The translations under genes were made by a program, and so were the position numbers. The notes below the pieces were generated by a model. That model saw nothing but the letters and a program-made list of their open reading frames with translations. It searched no databases and was not told the origin of the DNA. Below are positions 1-9,362 of a stretch of DNA of 64,000 nt, one piece after another (position 1 is the stretch's first letter; the number at the start of each line of letters is the position of its first letter). The DNA is from Caballeronia peredens (GTDB lineage Bacteria; Pseudomonadota; Gammaproteobacteria; Burkholderiales; Burkholderiaceae), in NCBI GenBank assembly GCA_001544595.2, contig FCOH02000002.1, positions 310,001-374,000 of the forward strand. The letters are read 5' to 3'.

Positions 1-74
1 AGGCCCTCTTCCTCGTTATAGATCCAGCCGCAAATCAGGCAGACCCAGCTTTTGTATTCGATGACTTCGCTCAC
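1..74 (-). CDS. Rubredoxin, N-terminal part (runs off the window)
   Basis: The minus strand reads from a GTG at 74 into the start of a rubredoxin, an iron-only electron carrier whose single Fe is held by two CxxC knuckles. The first knuckle is visible as the typical YKSWVCLICGWIYNEE stretch (about residues 7-22); the second lies beyond base 1. Only 24 codons are in the window. No in-frame ATG was found nearby; an AAGAG stretch 6-7 bases upstream could act as a weak ribosome binding site for the GTG. The gene is divergent from the DUF4399 gene, with about 250 bp between them that contains a short palindrome. Confidence 0.85.
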   Translation of the reverse strand, partial: MSEVIEYKSWVCLICGWIYNEEEG

Positions 75-231
75 GACAGACTCTTGATTCGAAAGGGATA
101 AACGGATTGCATGCGTGCGCAGCAAGCGCGCGGCGCGGCGACCCGGCATCTTACAGGAATGGGCGCGCGGGTTCCCGAATGACCCGCAAGACGCGACGCC
201 GTGCCGCATCGGCGCGGCCCGCAGGATGGCC

Positions 232-247
232 CTGATACGAGTATCAG
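232..247. promoter_or_regulatory. Perfect palindrome, possible operator
   Basis: CTGATAC-GA-GTATCAG: two perfect 7-bp arms around a 2-bp centre, lying between the divergent rubredoxin and DUF4399 genes, about 80 bp before the latter. The symmetry and spacing suit a dimeric regulator. No T-run follows, so it is not a terminator. The binding protein is unknown. Confidence 0.4.
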
Positions 248-325
248 AAAGCCCGGTGTATTCTTTTTCGAATTTCCGGCGCCGATTTCGCGCCATCGAC
301 CGGTTTCCCTCACATGGAGAAGATG

Positions 326-736
326 ATGCTGAACAAAACACTCTTGGGTGCGATGCTGTCGGGTGCGGTCCTGCTTTCCTACGGCGGCGCGGCGCATGCG
401 CAGGCGCGCGTCTATTTCGTCGAGCCGAAGGACGGCGCGACCGTCACGAGCCCCGTGCATGTGAAATTCGGCGTCGACGGCATGTCGATCGCGCCGGCCG
501 GCACGATGACCGAAGGCACGGGGCATCATCATCTTCTGATCGACGGCAAGGCGCTTCCGAAGGGCACGGTGATTCCGGCAAACGACACGTCGCTGCACTT
601 CGGCAAGGGCCAGACCGAAGCCGACGTGCCGCTTTCGCCCGGCGATCACACGCTGACGATGCAGTTCGGCGACGGCGCGCATCGTTCGTACGGGCCGGAG
701 ATGAGCCAGACGATCAAGGTGCATGTGAAGCAGTAA
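326..736 (+). CDS. Exported DUF4399 domain protein
   Basis: A small exported protein of 136 residues. A signal peptide (Lys-containing n-region, hydrophobic core, cleavage near AHA-QA around residue 26) precedes a beta-rich domain matching DUF4399. Visible landmarks are the VEPKDGATV opening, the conserved GHHHLLID stretch and the final MSQTIKVHVK strand. Its function is unknown; it probably sits in the periplasm. Three in-frame ATGs compete (314, 323, 326). I chose 326 because GGAGAAG at 316-322 gives it the best ribosome-binding spacing. The gene stands alone, downstream of the palindrome at 232-247. Confidence 0.85.
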   Translation: MLNKTLLGAMLSGAVLLSYGGAAHAQARVYFVEPKDGATVTSPVHVKFGVDGMSIAPAGTMTEGTGHHHLLIDGKALPKGTVIPANDTSLHFGKGQTEADVPLSPGDHTLTMQFGDGAHRSYGPEMSQTIKVHVKQ

Positions 737-940
737 CGCCGCGCGCGCTTTCGGGCCGCGCCGCCCGCTCCGTGCATGCCGCGCAGGTGCGGTGCGCGTG
801 CGGCGGCCCGCGCCGGGCGGCTCATGTCCCGCGGCTTATGCCATCCGGCCGATGCACGGCACGGCGCGCCCGACCGGTAGAATGGCAGCTTCCGTAGGTG
901 TCACGTCGGTGGCACTGGTCGCCATTCATCCGGTTCTCCC

Positions 941-2875
941 ATGTCGCTCTATTCCATTTCGGACGCGCAGCTCGCGTTCGGCCACGTCGCATTGCTCGAC
1001 CATGCCGACTTCTCGCTCGAAGCGGGCGAACGCGTCGGGCTGATCGGCCGCAACGGCGCGGGCAAGTCGTCGTTGCTGAAGATCGTCGCGGGTCTCGCCG
1101 CGCCCGACGACGGCCTCGTCACGCGTCAGGCCGAACTCACGACCGTCTACGTGCCGCAGGAGCCCGAGTTCGATCTCGACGCCTCCGTGTTCGATGTCGT
1201 CGCCTCCGGTCTCACCGAAGCGCGCACGCTGCTCGACGAGTACGACGCCGTCGCGCACGCGCTCGCGGACACGCCCGAGGGCGCGCAGCACGATGAACTG
1301 CTCGCGCGCATGAACGCGCTGCAATCATCGCTCGACACGCGCGACGCGTGGAACTGGCGCACGCGCGTCGCGACCACGCTCGCGCAGATCGGCCTCGACG
1401 GCGACGCGCGCACGGGCGCCCTGTCCGGCGGCATGAAAAAGCGCGTGGCGCTGGCGCGCGCGCTCGTCGTGCAGCCGGACGTGCTGCTGCTCGACGAACC
1501 GACCAACCATCTCGACTTCGAAGGCATTCGCTGGCTGGAAGATTTGCTCGTCACATTGCGCACGGGCCTGCTGTTCATCACGCACGATCGCGCGTTTCTG
1601 GATCGCGTGGCGACGCGCATCGTCGAGCTGGATCGCGGGCGCCTGCTGTCGTATCCCGGCAATTTCAGCGCCTATCAGGCGCGCAAGGCGCAGCAGCTCG
1701 AAGTCGAACAGGTCGAGCAGGCCAAGTTCGACAAGCTGCTCGCGCAAGAGGAAGTGTGGATCCGCAAGGGCGTCGAGGCGCGGCGCACGCGCAGCGTCGG
1801 GCGCATCGCGCGGCTGGTCGAGATGCGCCGCGAACGCGCCGAGCGCCGCAACGTGCAGGGCAATGTGAGGCTGGATGTCGGGCAGGGCGAGAAGTCGGGC
1901 AAGATCGTCGCGGAACTGACCGATGTGACCAAGCGCTTCGGCGAGCGCACGGTCGTCGAGCGCTTCACGGCCACGGTCATGCGCGGCGACAAGATCGGTC
2001 TCGTCGGCCCGAACGGCGCGGGCAAGACCACGCTCCTGAAACTCATTCTCGGCGAGCTGCAGCCCGACGAAGGCCGCGTGCGGACCGGCACCAACATTCA
2101 GGCCGCGTACTTCGACCAGATGCGCGCGCAGCTCGATCTCGACAAGTCGCTCGCCGACACCATCAGCCCCGGCAGCGAGTGGGTCGAAGTCAACGGCGTG
2201 AAGAAGCACGTCATGAGCTATCTCGGCGATTTCCTGTTCGCGCCCGAACGCGCGCGCTCGCCCGTGCAGTCGCTGTCGGGCGGCGAGCGCAACCGGCTGT
2301 TGCTCGCGCGTTTGTTCGCGCGCCCGGCCAACGTGCTCGTGCTCGACGAACCGACCAACGACCTCGACATTCCTACGCTCGAACTGCTCGAGGAACTGCT
2401 CGCCGATTACGACGGCACCGTGTTGCTCGTCAGCCACGACCGCGCGTTTCTGGATAACGTCGTCACCTCGGTGTTCGCGGCGGAAGGCGGCGGCAAGTGG
2501 CGCGAATATGTCGGCGGCTTCTCCGACTGGCAGATTCAGCGCGAACGTTCGGAGCGTATCGCGGAGGAAGCGGTCCGACAGAGCGCGAAGGAAGCGCCGA
2601 AGGACGATCTTCCCAAGGAAAGCGCGGCGGGCCGCAACGCGCAGCGCACCGTCAAGCTCTCGTTCAAGGAGCAGCGCGAACTGGAAGCGCTGCCGGGGCG
2701 CATCGCCGAACTGGAGCAAGAGCAGAAGACCATCGGCGCGCAACTCGAGGACGGCTCGATCTTCGCGAAGGACGCGAAGGAAGGCGCGCGGCTTTCGGAA
2801 CGTCACGCGGCGATCGAAGAGGAATTGCTCGTCGCGCTGGAGCGCTGGGAAGAACTGGAAGCGAAACGCAAATAA
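941..2875 (+). CDS. uup: ABC-F family ATPase Uup
   Basis: A soluble ABC-F protein of 644 residues with two ATP-binding cassettes and no membrane segments. Cassette 1 has Walker A GRNGAGKS (36-43), signature LSGGM (161-165) and Walker B LLLDEPTNHLD (182-192). Cassette 2 has GPNGAGKTT, LSGGER and VLDEPTNDLD, roughly residues 355-475. A charged C-terminal region of about 100 residues reads as a coiled coil, the Uup hallmark that binds DNA or ribosomes. Family members act on ribosomes and branched DNA intermediates, and uup mutants raise precise transposon excision in E. coli. Length and domain order are normal. It is likely transcribed on its own, with parE about 200 bp downstream. Confidence 0.93.
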   Translation: MSLYSISDAQLAFGHVALLDHADFSLEAGERVGLIGRNGAGKSSLLKIVAGLAAPDDGLVTRQAELTTVYVPQEPEFDLDASVFDVVASGLTEARTLLDEYDAVAHALADTPEGAQHDELLARMNALQSSLDTRDAWNWRTRVATTLAQIGLDGDARTGALSGGMKKRVALARALVVQPDVLLLDEPTNHLDFEGIRWLEDLLVTLRTGLLFITHDRAFLDRVATRIVELDRGRLLSYPGNFSAYQARKAQQLEVEQVEQAKFDKLLAQEEVWIRKGVEARRTRSVGRIARLVEMRRERAERRNVQGNVRLDVGQGEKSGKIVAELTDVTKRFGERTVVERFTATVMRGDKIGLVGPNGAGKTTLLKLILGELQPDEGRVRTGTNIQAAYFDQMRAQLDLDKSLADTISPGSEWVEVNGVKKHVMSYLGDFLFAPERARSPVQSLSGGERNRLLLARLFARPANVLVLDEPTNDLDIPTLELLEELLADYDGTVLLVSHDRAFLDNVVTSVFAAEGGGKWREYVGGFSDWQIQRERSERIAEEAVRQSAKEAPKDDLPKESAAGRNAQRTVKLSFKEQRELEALPGRIAELEQEQKTIGAQLEDGSIFAKDAKEGARLSERHAAIEEELLVALERWEELEAKRK

Positions 2876-3074
2876 GCGTCCGAGGTGGGCGCGGCGCGCG
2901 AAAACCGCTATTCTCTCAGCGCGGCTGAGGACGGCGGCAGAGGCGAACGCCTTGCCCCACTTGCTTTCAGCCAGGCACTCGACCAAGCAGAATTCAGGCA
3001 TCAGACGGCAATTCGGGCGTTACGCCGTGGCATTTTTCCGCGTGAAACGCCCGACGCCGGATCAACGTTCAACT

Positions 3075-5114
3075 ATGTCCACGAAAAAATCCAGCGCATT
3101 GGCCACAGGCACGCAACGACGCACACGCACGGTCATGAGCGCCAAGGCCGCCGGCTACAGCGAAGCGTCGATCAAGGTGCTGAAGGGCCTCGAGCCCGTC
3201 AAGCAGCGGCCCGGCATGTACACGCGCACGGAGAATCCGCTGCACATCATCCAGGAAGTCATCGACAACGCTTCGGACGAAGCGCTCGGCGGCTTCGGCA
3301 AGCAGATCATCGTGACGCTGCATGCGGACAACTCCGTGTCCGTCGAGGACGACGGGCGCGGCATTCCTTTCGGTTTGCATCCGGAGGAAGGCGTACCGGT
3401 CGTCGAGATCGTGTTCACGCGGCTGCACGCGGGCGGCAAGTTCGATAAAGCCGCCGGCGGCGCCTACACGTTCTCGGGCGGCCTGCACGGTGTCGGCGTC
3501 TCGGTGACGAACGCGCTCGCCACGCGCCTCGAAGTGACCGTCTGGCGCGACAACAAGGTCGCGCAACTCGCGTTCGCCAACGGCGACGTCATCGAGGCAC
3601 TCACGACGCGCGCGGGCGAACGCGGTGCCAAAAAAAGCGGCACGCGCGTGCGTGCGTGGCCGAATCCGAAGTATTTCGACTCCGCCAATCTGCCGCTCGG
3701 CGAATTGCAGCGCCTGTTGCGCTCGAAAGCCGTGCTGCTGCCGGGCGTCGAAGTGGTGCTCGTCATCGAGAAGACCGGCGAGCGCCAGACCTGGAAGTAC
3801 GAAGACGGACTGCGCGGCTATCTGCTCGAAGGCATGGGCGGCAGCGACCTGCTGATCCCGCTGTTCGAAGGCGAACGCTACGCGGAAAGCTCGCGCAACA
3901 CCGAGGAAACCTTCGCGGAAGGCGAGGGCGCGTCGTGGGTCGTCGCGTGGAGCGAGGAAGGGCCGCTGTTGCGCGAATCCTACGTCAACCTGATTCCGAC
4001 GCCCGCGGGCGGCACGCACGAATCCGGCCTGCGCGACGGCCTGTTTCAGGCGGTCAAGAACTTCGTCGAGATTCACAATCTGCAGCCGAAGGGCGTGAAG
4101 CTGCTCGCGGAAGACGTGTTCGCGCGCGTGTCGTTCGTGCTGTCGGCGAAGGTGCTCGATCCGCAGTTCCAGGGGCAGATCAAGGAGCGTCTCAACAGCC
4201 GCGACGCGGTGAAGCTCGTGTCGTCGTTCACGCGGCCGGCGCTGGAGCTCTGGCTGAATCAGCACGTCGAATACGGCAAGAAGCTCGCTGAACTCGTGAT
4301 CCGTCAGGCGCAGGCGCGCACGCGCGCCGGCCAGAAGGTCGAGAAGAAGAAGAGCTCGGGCGTGGCCGTGCTGCCCGGCAAGCTGACCGACTGCGAATCG
4401 ACGGAGATCGCCCGCAACGAACTCTTTCTCGTCGAGGGCGACTCGGCAGGCGGCTCCGCGAAGATGGGCCGCGACAAGGAATTCCAGGCCATCCTGCCGT
4501 TGCGCGGCAAGGTGCTGAACACGTGGGAGACCGAGCGCGACCGGCTCTTCGCGAACAACGAAGTGCACGACATCGCGGTGGCGATCGGCGTCGATCCGCA
4601 TAGTCCGGACGATCAGATCGATCTCTCGAATCTGCGCTACGGCAAGATCTGCATTTTGTCGGACGCGGATGTCGACGGCGCGCACATTCAGGTGCTCCTG
4701 CTCACGCTCTTCTTCAAGCACTTCCCGCAACTGATCGAGCGCGGCCATGTTTGCGTCGCGCGCCCGCCGCTGTTTCGCGTCGATGCACCCGCGCGCGGCA
4801 AGAAGCCCGCGCAGAAGCTCTACGCGCTCGACGAAGGAGAGCTCGAAGCGATCCTCGACAAATTGCGCAAGGACGGCGTGCGCGAATCGCAATGGACCAT
4901 CAGTCGCTTCAAGGGCCTGGGCGAAATGAGCGCGGAACAGCTCTGGGACACGACGATGAACCCCGACACGCGGCGCCTGTTGCCCGTCGGTCTCGGCGAT
5001 CTCGGCTTCGATCTCACCGTCTCGCGCATGACCATGCTGATGGGCAAGGGCGAAGCGGCGTCGCGCCGCAGCTGGCTCGAAGAGAAGGGCAACGAAGTCG
5101 AAGCGGACATCTGA
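3075..5114 (+). CDS. parE: DNA topoisomerase IV subunit B
   Basis: The ATPase subunit of topoisomerase IV, which decatenates daughter chromosomes. 679 residues. The GHKL fold shows in EVIDNASDEA (about 62-71, Mg/ATP Asn) and the DDGRGIP loop. The TOPRIM part shows EGDSAGG and SDADVDGAHI, which carry the metal-binding acidic residues. The reading frame is open upstream, but homology begins at the ATG at 3075. A second possible start is the ATG at 3135, just before AKAAGYSEASIKVLKGLEPV; neither has a clear ribosome binding site. parC follows after 38 bp, so the two subunits form an operon. ParE rather than GyrB is supported by the compact TOPRIM region and the adjacent parC. Confidence 0.95.
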   Translation: MSTKKSSALATGTQRRTRTVMSAKAAGYSEASIKVLKGLEPVKQRPGMYTRTENPLHIIQEVIDNASDEALGGFGKQIIVTLHADNSVSVEDDGRGIPFGLHPEEGVPVVEIVFTRLHAGGKFDKAAGGAYTFSGGLHGVGVSVTNALATRLEVTVWRDNKVAQLAFANGDVIEALTTRAGERGAKKSGTRVRAWPNPKYFDSANLPLGELQRLLRSKAVLLPGVEVVLVIEKTGERQTWKYEDGLRGYLLEGMGGSDLLIPLFEGERYAESSRNTEETFAEGEGASWVVAWSEEGPLLRESYVNLIPTPAGGTHESGLRDGLFQAVKNFVEIHNLQPKGVKLLAEDVFARVSFVLSAKVLDPQFQGQIKERLNSRDAVKLVSSFTRPALELWLNQHVEYGKKLAELVIRQAQARTRAGQKVEKKKSSGVAVLPGKLTDCESTEIARNELFLVEGDSAGGSAKMGRDKEFQAILPLRGKVLNTWETERDRLFANNEVHDIAVAIGVDPHSPDDQIDLSNLRYGKICILSDADVDGAHIQVLLLTLFFKHFPQLIERGHVCVARPPLFRVDAPARGKKPAQKLYALDEGELEAILDKLRKDGVRESQWTISRFKGLGEMSAEQLWDTTMNPDTRRLLPVGLGDLGFDLTVSRMTMLMGKGEAASRRSWLEEKGNEVEADI

Positions 5115-5152
5115 GTTCGACTTGAGCAACGCATAACGGATATCGATATTCG

Positions 5153-7471
5153 ATGGGAATCACAGACGACCTCTTCGCCGAGCAGACCGCACCGGACGGC
5201 GAACAACTGACGCTCGGCGACTACGCCGAACGCGCTTATCTCGACTACGCGGTGAGCGTGGTCAAGGGCCGCGCGCTGCCCGATGTCTGCGACGGACAAA
5301 AGCCCGTGCAGCGCCGCATTCTCTACGCGATGAGCGAGATGGGCCTCGCCTCCGGCGCGAAGCCGGTGAAATCGGCGCGCGTGGTCGGCGACGTGCTCGG
5401 CAAGTACCACCCGCATGGCGATCAATCGGCGTACGACGCGCTCGTGCGTCTCGCGCAGGACTTTTCGATGCGCTATCCGCTCATCGACGGTCAGGGCAAC
5501 TTCGGCTCGCGCGACGGCGACGGCGCCGCGGCCATGCGATACACCGAAGCGCGCCTCACGCCGATCGCGCGCCTGCTGCTCGATGAAATCGATCAGGGCA
5601 CGGTCGATTTCATGCCGAATTACGACGGCTCGTTCGAAGAGCCCAAGCTCCTGCCGGCGCGCCTGCCGTTCCTGTTGCTCAACGGCGCGTCGGGCATCGC
5701 GGTGGGTCTCGCGACCGAAATTCCGTCGCACAATCTGCGCGAAGTCGCGCAGGCCGCCGTCGCGATGATCCGCGATCCGAAGATCGGCCATGCCGGTCTG
5801 ATGGAAAAGGTGCCTGGACCGGATTTCCCCGGCGGCGGCCAGATCATCTCGTCGCAGGCGGAAATCTCGGCGGCGTACGAAACCGGCCGCGGCAGCCTGA
5901 AAGTGCGCGCGCGCTGGAAGATCGAAGATCTCGCGCGCGGGCAGTGGCAACTCGTCATCACCGAATTGCCGCCGAGCACGTCGGGCCAGAAAGTGCTCGA
6001 AGAGATCGAGGAACTCACCAACCCGAAGATCAAGCTCGGCAAGAAGACGCTCACGCCCGAGCAGATCCAGACCAAGCAGTCGATGCTCGCGCTGCTCGAC
6101 GCCGTGCGCGACGAATCCGGCCGGGATGCGCCCGTGCGTCTCGTGTTCGAGCCGAAGTCGAGCCGCATCGATCAGACCGAGTTCGTCAACTCGCTGCTCG
6201 CGCACACGAGCCTCGAATCTAACGCGGCGATCAATCTCGTGATGATCGGCGCGGATGGGCGTCCGCGTCAGAAGGGCATCGTCGATATCCTGCACGAATG
6301 GATCGGCTTTCGCTTCGTCACGGTGACGCGGCGCACGCAGCATCGTCTCGGCAAGGTCAACGACCGCATCCATATTCTCGAAGGGCGAATGATCGTCTTC
6401 CTGAATATCGACGAAGTCATTCGTATCATCCGCGAAGCCGACGAGCCGAAGCAGGCGCTCATCGCGCGCTTCAATCTCTCCGACCGGCAGGCGGAAGACA
6501 TCCTCGAAATTCGGCTGCGTCAGCTCGCGCGCCTGGAAGCGATCAAGATCGAGCAGGAACTGTCCGATCTGCGCGACGAGAAAACGAAACTCGAAGAGTT
6601 GCTCAACAGCGATGCCGCGATGAAGCGCGTGCTCATCAAGGAGATCGAAGCCGACGCGAAGCAGTACGGCGACGATCGCCGCACGCTGATCCAGCAGGAG
6701 AAGCGCGCGACGTTCGAGACACGCGTGGTCGACGAGCCGGTGACGGTCGTCGTGTCGCAAAAGGGCTGGGTGCGCGCGCTGAAGGGCCACGGCCTCGATC
6801 CGGCGGGCTTCACGTTCAAGCAGGGCGACGGGCTGTATGCGGCGTTCCAGGCGCGCACGCCGGATTCGCTCATTGCGTGGGGCAGCAAGGGGCGCGTGTA
6901 TTCGGTGCCGGTGGCGGCGCTGCCGGGCGGGCGCGGCGACGGCGTGCCGGTGACCTCGCTCATCGAACTCGAATCGGGCACGCATCTGCTGCACTACTTT
7001 GCGGCGAATGCGGAGCAGCAGTTGCTGCTGGCGTCGAGCAACGGCTTCGGCTTCATCGCGAAGCTCGGCGATCTCGTGAGCCGTCAGAAGGCGGGCAAGG
7101 CGTTCATGACCATCGACGAGGGCGCGGTGCCGCTCGCGCCGATGCCCGTGGTGCCGGGCGCGACGTATGTCGCGTGTCTGTCGAGCGCGGGGCGTCTGCT
7201 CGTCTTCGGCATGGACGAGATGAAGACGCTGTCGGGCGGCGGCCGCGGCGTCATTCTGATGGCGCTCGATCCCAAGGAAACCTTGCGGCAGGCGCTCGCC
7301 GTCGACGCGCGCGGTGTCGTGATGATCGGCGCCGGACGCGGCGGCAAGGTGCGCGACGAGAAGCTCTCGGGCTCGCAGTTGCAACTGCATCTCGGCAAGC
7401 GCGCACGGAAGGGCCGTGCGCCGGATTCGTCGCTGAAGGTGACGGATTTGCGGCCGGTTTTCGCGGAGTAA
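5153..7471 (+). CDS. parC: DNA topoisomerase IV subunit A
   Basis: The DNA breakage-reunion subunit of topoisomerase IV, 772 residues, partner of ParE. The catalytic tyrosine is Y130 in [11 protein letters not shown]. The quinolone-determining region reads [16 protein letters not shown], so the site equivalent to E. coli Ser80 is Gln91 and that of Glu84 is Asp95. A coiled-coil region (about 430-480) and a beta-pinwheel C-terminal domain follow, as is normal for ParC. It starts 38 bp after parE and is followed by a clear terminator. Confidence 0.95.
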   Translation: MGITDDLFAEQTAPDGEQLTLGDYAERAYLDYAVSVVKGRALPDVCDGQKPVQRRILYAMSEMGLASGAKPVKSARVVGDVLGKYHPHGDQSAYDALVRLAQDFSMRYPLIDGQGNFGSRDGDGAAAMRYTEARLTPIARLLLDEIDQGTVDFMPNYDGSFEEPKLLPARLPFLLLNGASGIAVGLATEIPSHNLREVAQAAVAMIRDPKIGHAGLMEKVPGPDFPGGGQIISSQAEISAAYETGRGSLKVRARWKIEDLARGQWQLVITELPPSTSGQKVLEEIEELTNPKIKLGKKTLTPEQIQTKQSMLALLDAVRDESGRDAPVRLVFEPKSSRIDQTEFVNSLLAHTSLESNAAINLVMIGADGRPRQKGIVDILHEWIGFRFVTVTRRTQHRLGKVNDRIHILEGRMIVFLNIDEVIRIIREADEPKQALIARFNLSDRQAEDILEIRLRQLARLEAIKIEQELSDLRDEKTKLEELLNSDAAMKRVLIKEIEADAKQYGDDRRTLIQQEKRATFETRVVDEPVTVVVSQKGWVRALKGHGLDPAGFTFKQGDGLYAAFQARTPDSLIAWGSKGRVYSVPVAALPGGRGDGVPVTSLIELESGTHLLHYFAANAEQQLLLASSNGFGFIAKLGDLVSRQKAGKAFMTIDEGAVPLAPMPVVPGATYVACLSSAGRLLVFGMDEMKTLSGGGRGVILMALDPKETLRQALAVDARGVVMIGAGRGGKVRDEKLSGSQLQLHLGKRARKGRAPDSSLKVTDLRPVFAE

Positions 7472-7533
7472 GCCTCAATCGGCCGTGACGCGCTGCCGAT
7501 ATAACAGCAGCGCGCATCCATATGACCGGGAGC

Positions 7534-7573
7534 AACGCCTCGTCGCGAGCATGCGGCGAGGCGTTTCTTTTTG
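7534..7573 (+). terminator. Rho-independent terminator after parC
   Basis: AACGCCTCG pairs with CGAGGCGTT across a 14-base loop, followed by TTTCTTTTTG. It ends the parE-parC transcript before the CopD-like gene. Confidence 0.8.
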
Positions 7574-7672
7574 TGCTCGTCGCGAGCTTGCAGGAACTGA
7601 TGCGCGATGGCTCAGTCGAATGCCCAAACTTTAGTCAACGAATCCAGTCAACGAAGTCAGCCCGGGAACACA

Positions 7673-8131
7673 ATGAACAAAGCCATCGAAGCGGCGCTCT
7701 TTCTGCATTTGCTCGGCGTAGCCGTATGGATCGGCGGGATGGTCTTCGCGCATTTCTGCCTGCGCCCGGCGCTCGGCGATCTCGCGCCGCAATTGCGTCT
7801 GCCGCTCTGGGAGTCCGTCTTTGCACGCTTCTTCAACTGGGTCGCGGCCGCGGTGCTCGTGATTCTCCTGACCGGCGGCTTCCTGCTGATGCAGTTCGGC
7901 GGCGCTCACGCAGCCTGGCCGCTGCATGCGATGGCCGGTCTCGGCATCGTGATGATGCTGATCTTCGGGCATATCCGTTTCGCCGTGTTTCCGCGCATTC
8001 GCCGCGCGGTACAGGCGCAGAACTGGCCCGACGGCGCGCGCGCAGTAGGCACGGTGCGCCGGCTCGTCGTGATCAATCTCGTGCTCGGTGTCGTGACGAT
8101 CGGCACGGCGGTGTTGTCGCGCGGGATCTGA
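7673..8131 (+). CDS. CopD-like integral membrane protein
   Basis: A 152-residue membrane protein with four predicted hydrophobic helices, matching the CopD family (copper resistance D / cytochrome-b-like four-helix membrane fold). Landmarks are the HLLGVAVWIGGMVFAHF helix 1, with the conserved HxxG and WIGG pattern, and further helices near residues 55-75, 82-102 and 125-148. Several His residues could bind copper or heme. The frame opens at 7607, but the ATG at 7673 starts right before the first helix and fits the family. Its partner CopC is not nearby, so a copper role is only an inference. Confidence 0.8.
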   Translation: MNKAIEAALFLHLLGVAVWIGGMVFAHFCLRPALGDLAPQLRLPLWESVFARFFNWVAAAVLVILLTGGFLLMQFGGAHAAWPLHAMAGLGIVMMLIFGHIRFAVFPRIRRAVQAQNWPDGARAVGTVRRLVVINLVLGVVTIGTAVLSRGI

Positions 8132-8231
8132 TCGGTCGCGCGCTTTCCGATTTCGAACTTCTCCGATTGCAGGGACGATGCGGGTTCGTCGATGGTTACG
8201 TCGACTTTCCCCATCCCTTTGCAATCCATCA

Positions 8232-9338
8232 ATGAAGAAGAAATCGGTAAAGAATCAGCGTAGTGTGCGGCATGCGTATCTGATCGTTCTGTCGGCGCTC
8301 GGTGCCTTGAGCGGATGCGACGAATCCATCTCCACTTCGATCCTGCCTCCCGCCGCAATCAGGCCGGCGGTACAGCGCTACGAACTGTCGAAGATTCCGA
8401 ACAGCGATCTGCTCAAGCCGGAAATCAACCGCGCGTTGATCCAGTTGAGCGAGCAGGCGTGCAACCGAGCGGCGATGGGAACCCTGGGCGCCCAGCTCGA
8501 ATTCCTGGGCTTTCGCGCGGACGCGGGCCGGGTACTCGTGCAGTTCGTCGAGCAGTGCGGCAAGGCCGATGGTTTTCTCAGTGCGGCGGCGAATGATTTC
8601 ATCGCGGCGGGCGACTTCAGACAGGCCATCGAGTTGCTGAATCGTCTGCTGGCGAAGGACTCGCTGAATACACAGTATTACTTCGATCGCGGCCAGGCCT
8701 TCGAGGCCGCGGATCGCGACGACGAAGCGCTCGCCGACTATATGCAGGTCATCGCGCTCGAAACGAATCGCGCTGCGATCAGCAGCAATCTCTTCGTGCG
8801 CGCGGCCGAAATCCACGCGCGCGCGGCGCGCTATTGCGACGCGATCAGCATGATCCGCATGTGGACCTCGGCGAGCCCCGATCGCGCCGACAACGCGCAG
8901 GCCCGCTCGATGATCGACCGCTACGCATCGAAGCAGAGTTGTCCGTCGGGCTATGCGGCGGGACGAGCGACATTCCCGCGCCGCTCCGGCGATACGATCC
9001 GCGTCCGCGCGAAAGTCAACGGAACGGAGGGAACGTTCATCGTCGATACGGGGGCGTCGTATGTTTCCCTGACGTCAGCATTCGCGCGGCGCGCAAAAGT
9101 AGCCGGGCGCGGCAAGGCGATTCATCTTCAGACCGCGAACGGCACGCGCGAGGCCACGCTCACGCAGGCCGACGCCATCGCGTTGAGCGGCGTGACGGCA
9201 TCGAATGTGCCGGTTGCCGTCGATGGCGGCGCGGGGCCGGGTCTCGGCGCGGGTATCGATGGTTTGCTCGGGCAGTCGTTTCTGTCGCGCTTCGACGTTC
9301 GTTTCGGACCGGCTCAATGGTCGATCGCGCAGCGCTGA
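8232..9338 (+). CDS. TPR lipoprotein with retropepsin-like aspartic protease domain
   Basis: A 368-residue protein. The N-terminus is a lipoprotein signal with lipobox LSGC (lipidated Cys29) followed by Asp30, the residue that in enterobacteria favours retention in the inner membrane. The middle part (about 100-230) is helical, with TPR-like repeats. The C-terminal part (about 255-368) is a clan AA retropepsin-like domain with the catalytic motif FIVDTGAS (Asp272), a hydrophobic flap region and a closing IDGLLGQSFLSRF stretch. Such single-domain proteases work as dimers. I read it as a membrane-tethered periplasmic peptidase; its substrate is unknown. The ATG at 8232 starts directly before the signal peptide. 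Confidence 0.82.
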   Translation: MKKKSVKNQRSVRHAYLIVLSALGALSGCDESISTSILPPAAIRPAVQRYELSKIPNSDLLKPEINRALIQLSEQACNRAAMGTLGAQLEFLGFRADAGRVLVQFVEQCGKADGFLSAAANDFIAAGDFRQAIELLNRLLAKDSLNTQYYFDRGQAFEAADRDDEALADYMQVIALETNRAAISSNLFVRAAEIHARAARYCDAISMIRMWTSASPDRADNAQARSMIDRYASKQSCPSGYAAGRATFPRRSGDTIRVRAKVNGTEGTFIVDTGASYVSLTSAFARRAKVAGRGKAIHLQTANGTREATLTQADAIALSGVTASNVPVAVDGGAGPGLGAGIDGLLGQSFLSRFDVRFGPAQWSIAQR

Positions 9339-9362
9339 CGCACGCCGTCGCGTGACGACTGC

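Noticed and set aside
2508..3074. Extension of parE 189 codons upstream
   Set aside because: It overlaps uup in another frame and is Arg-rich; ParE homology begins near 3075.
4820..7390. Very long antisense reading frame (856 codons) over parE-parC
   Set aside because: It mirrors the GC3 bias of the real genes; its translation is Arg/His/Glu-rich with no known domain.
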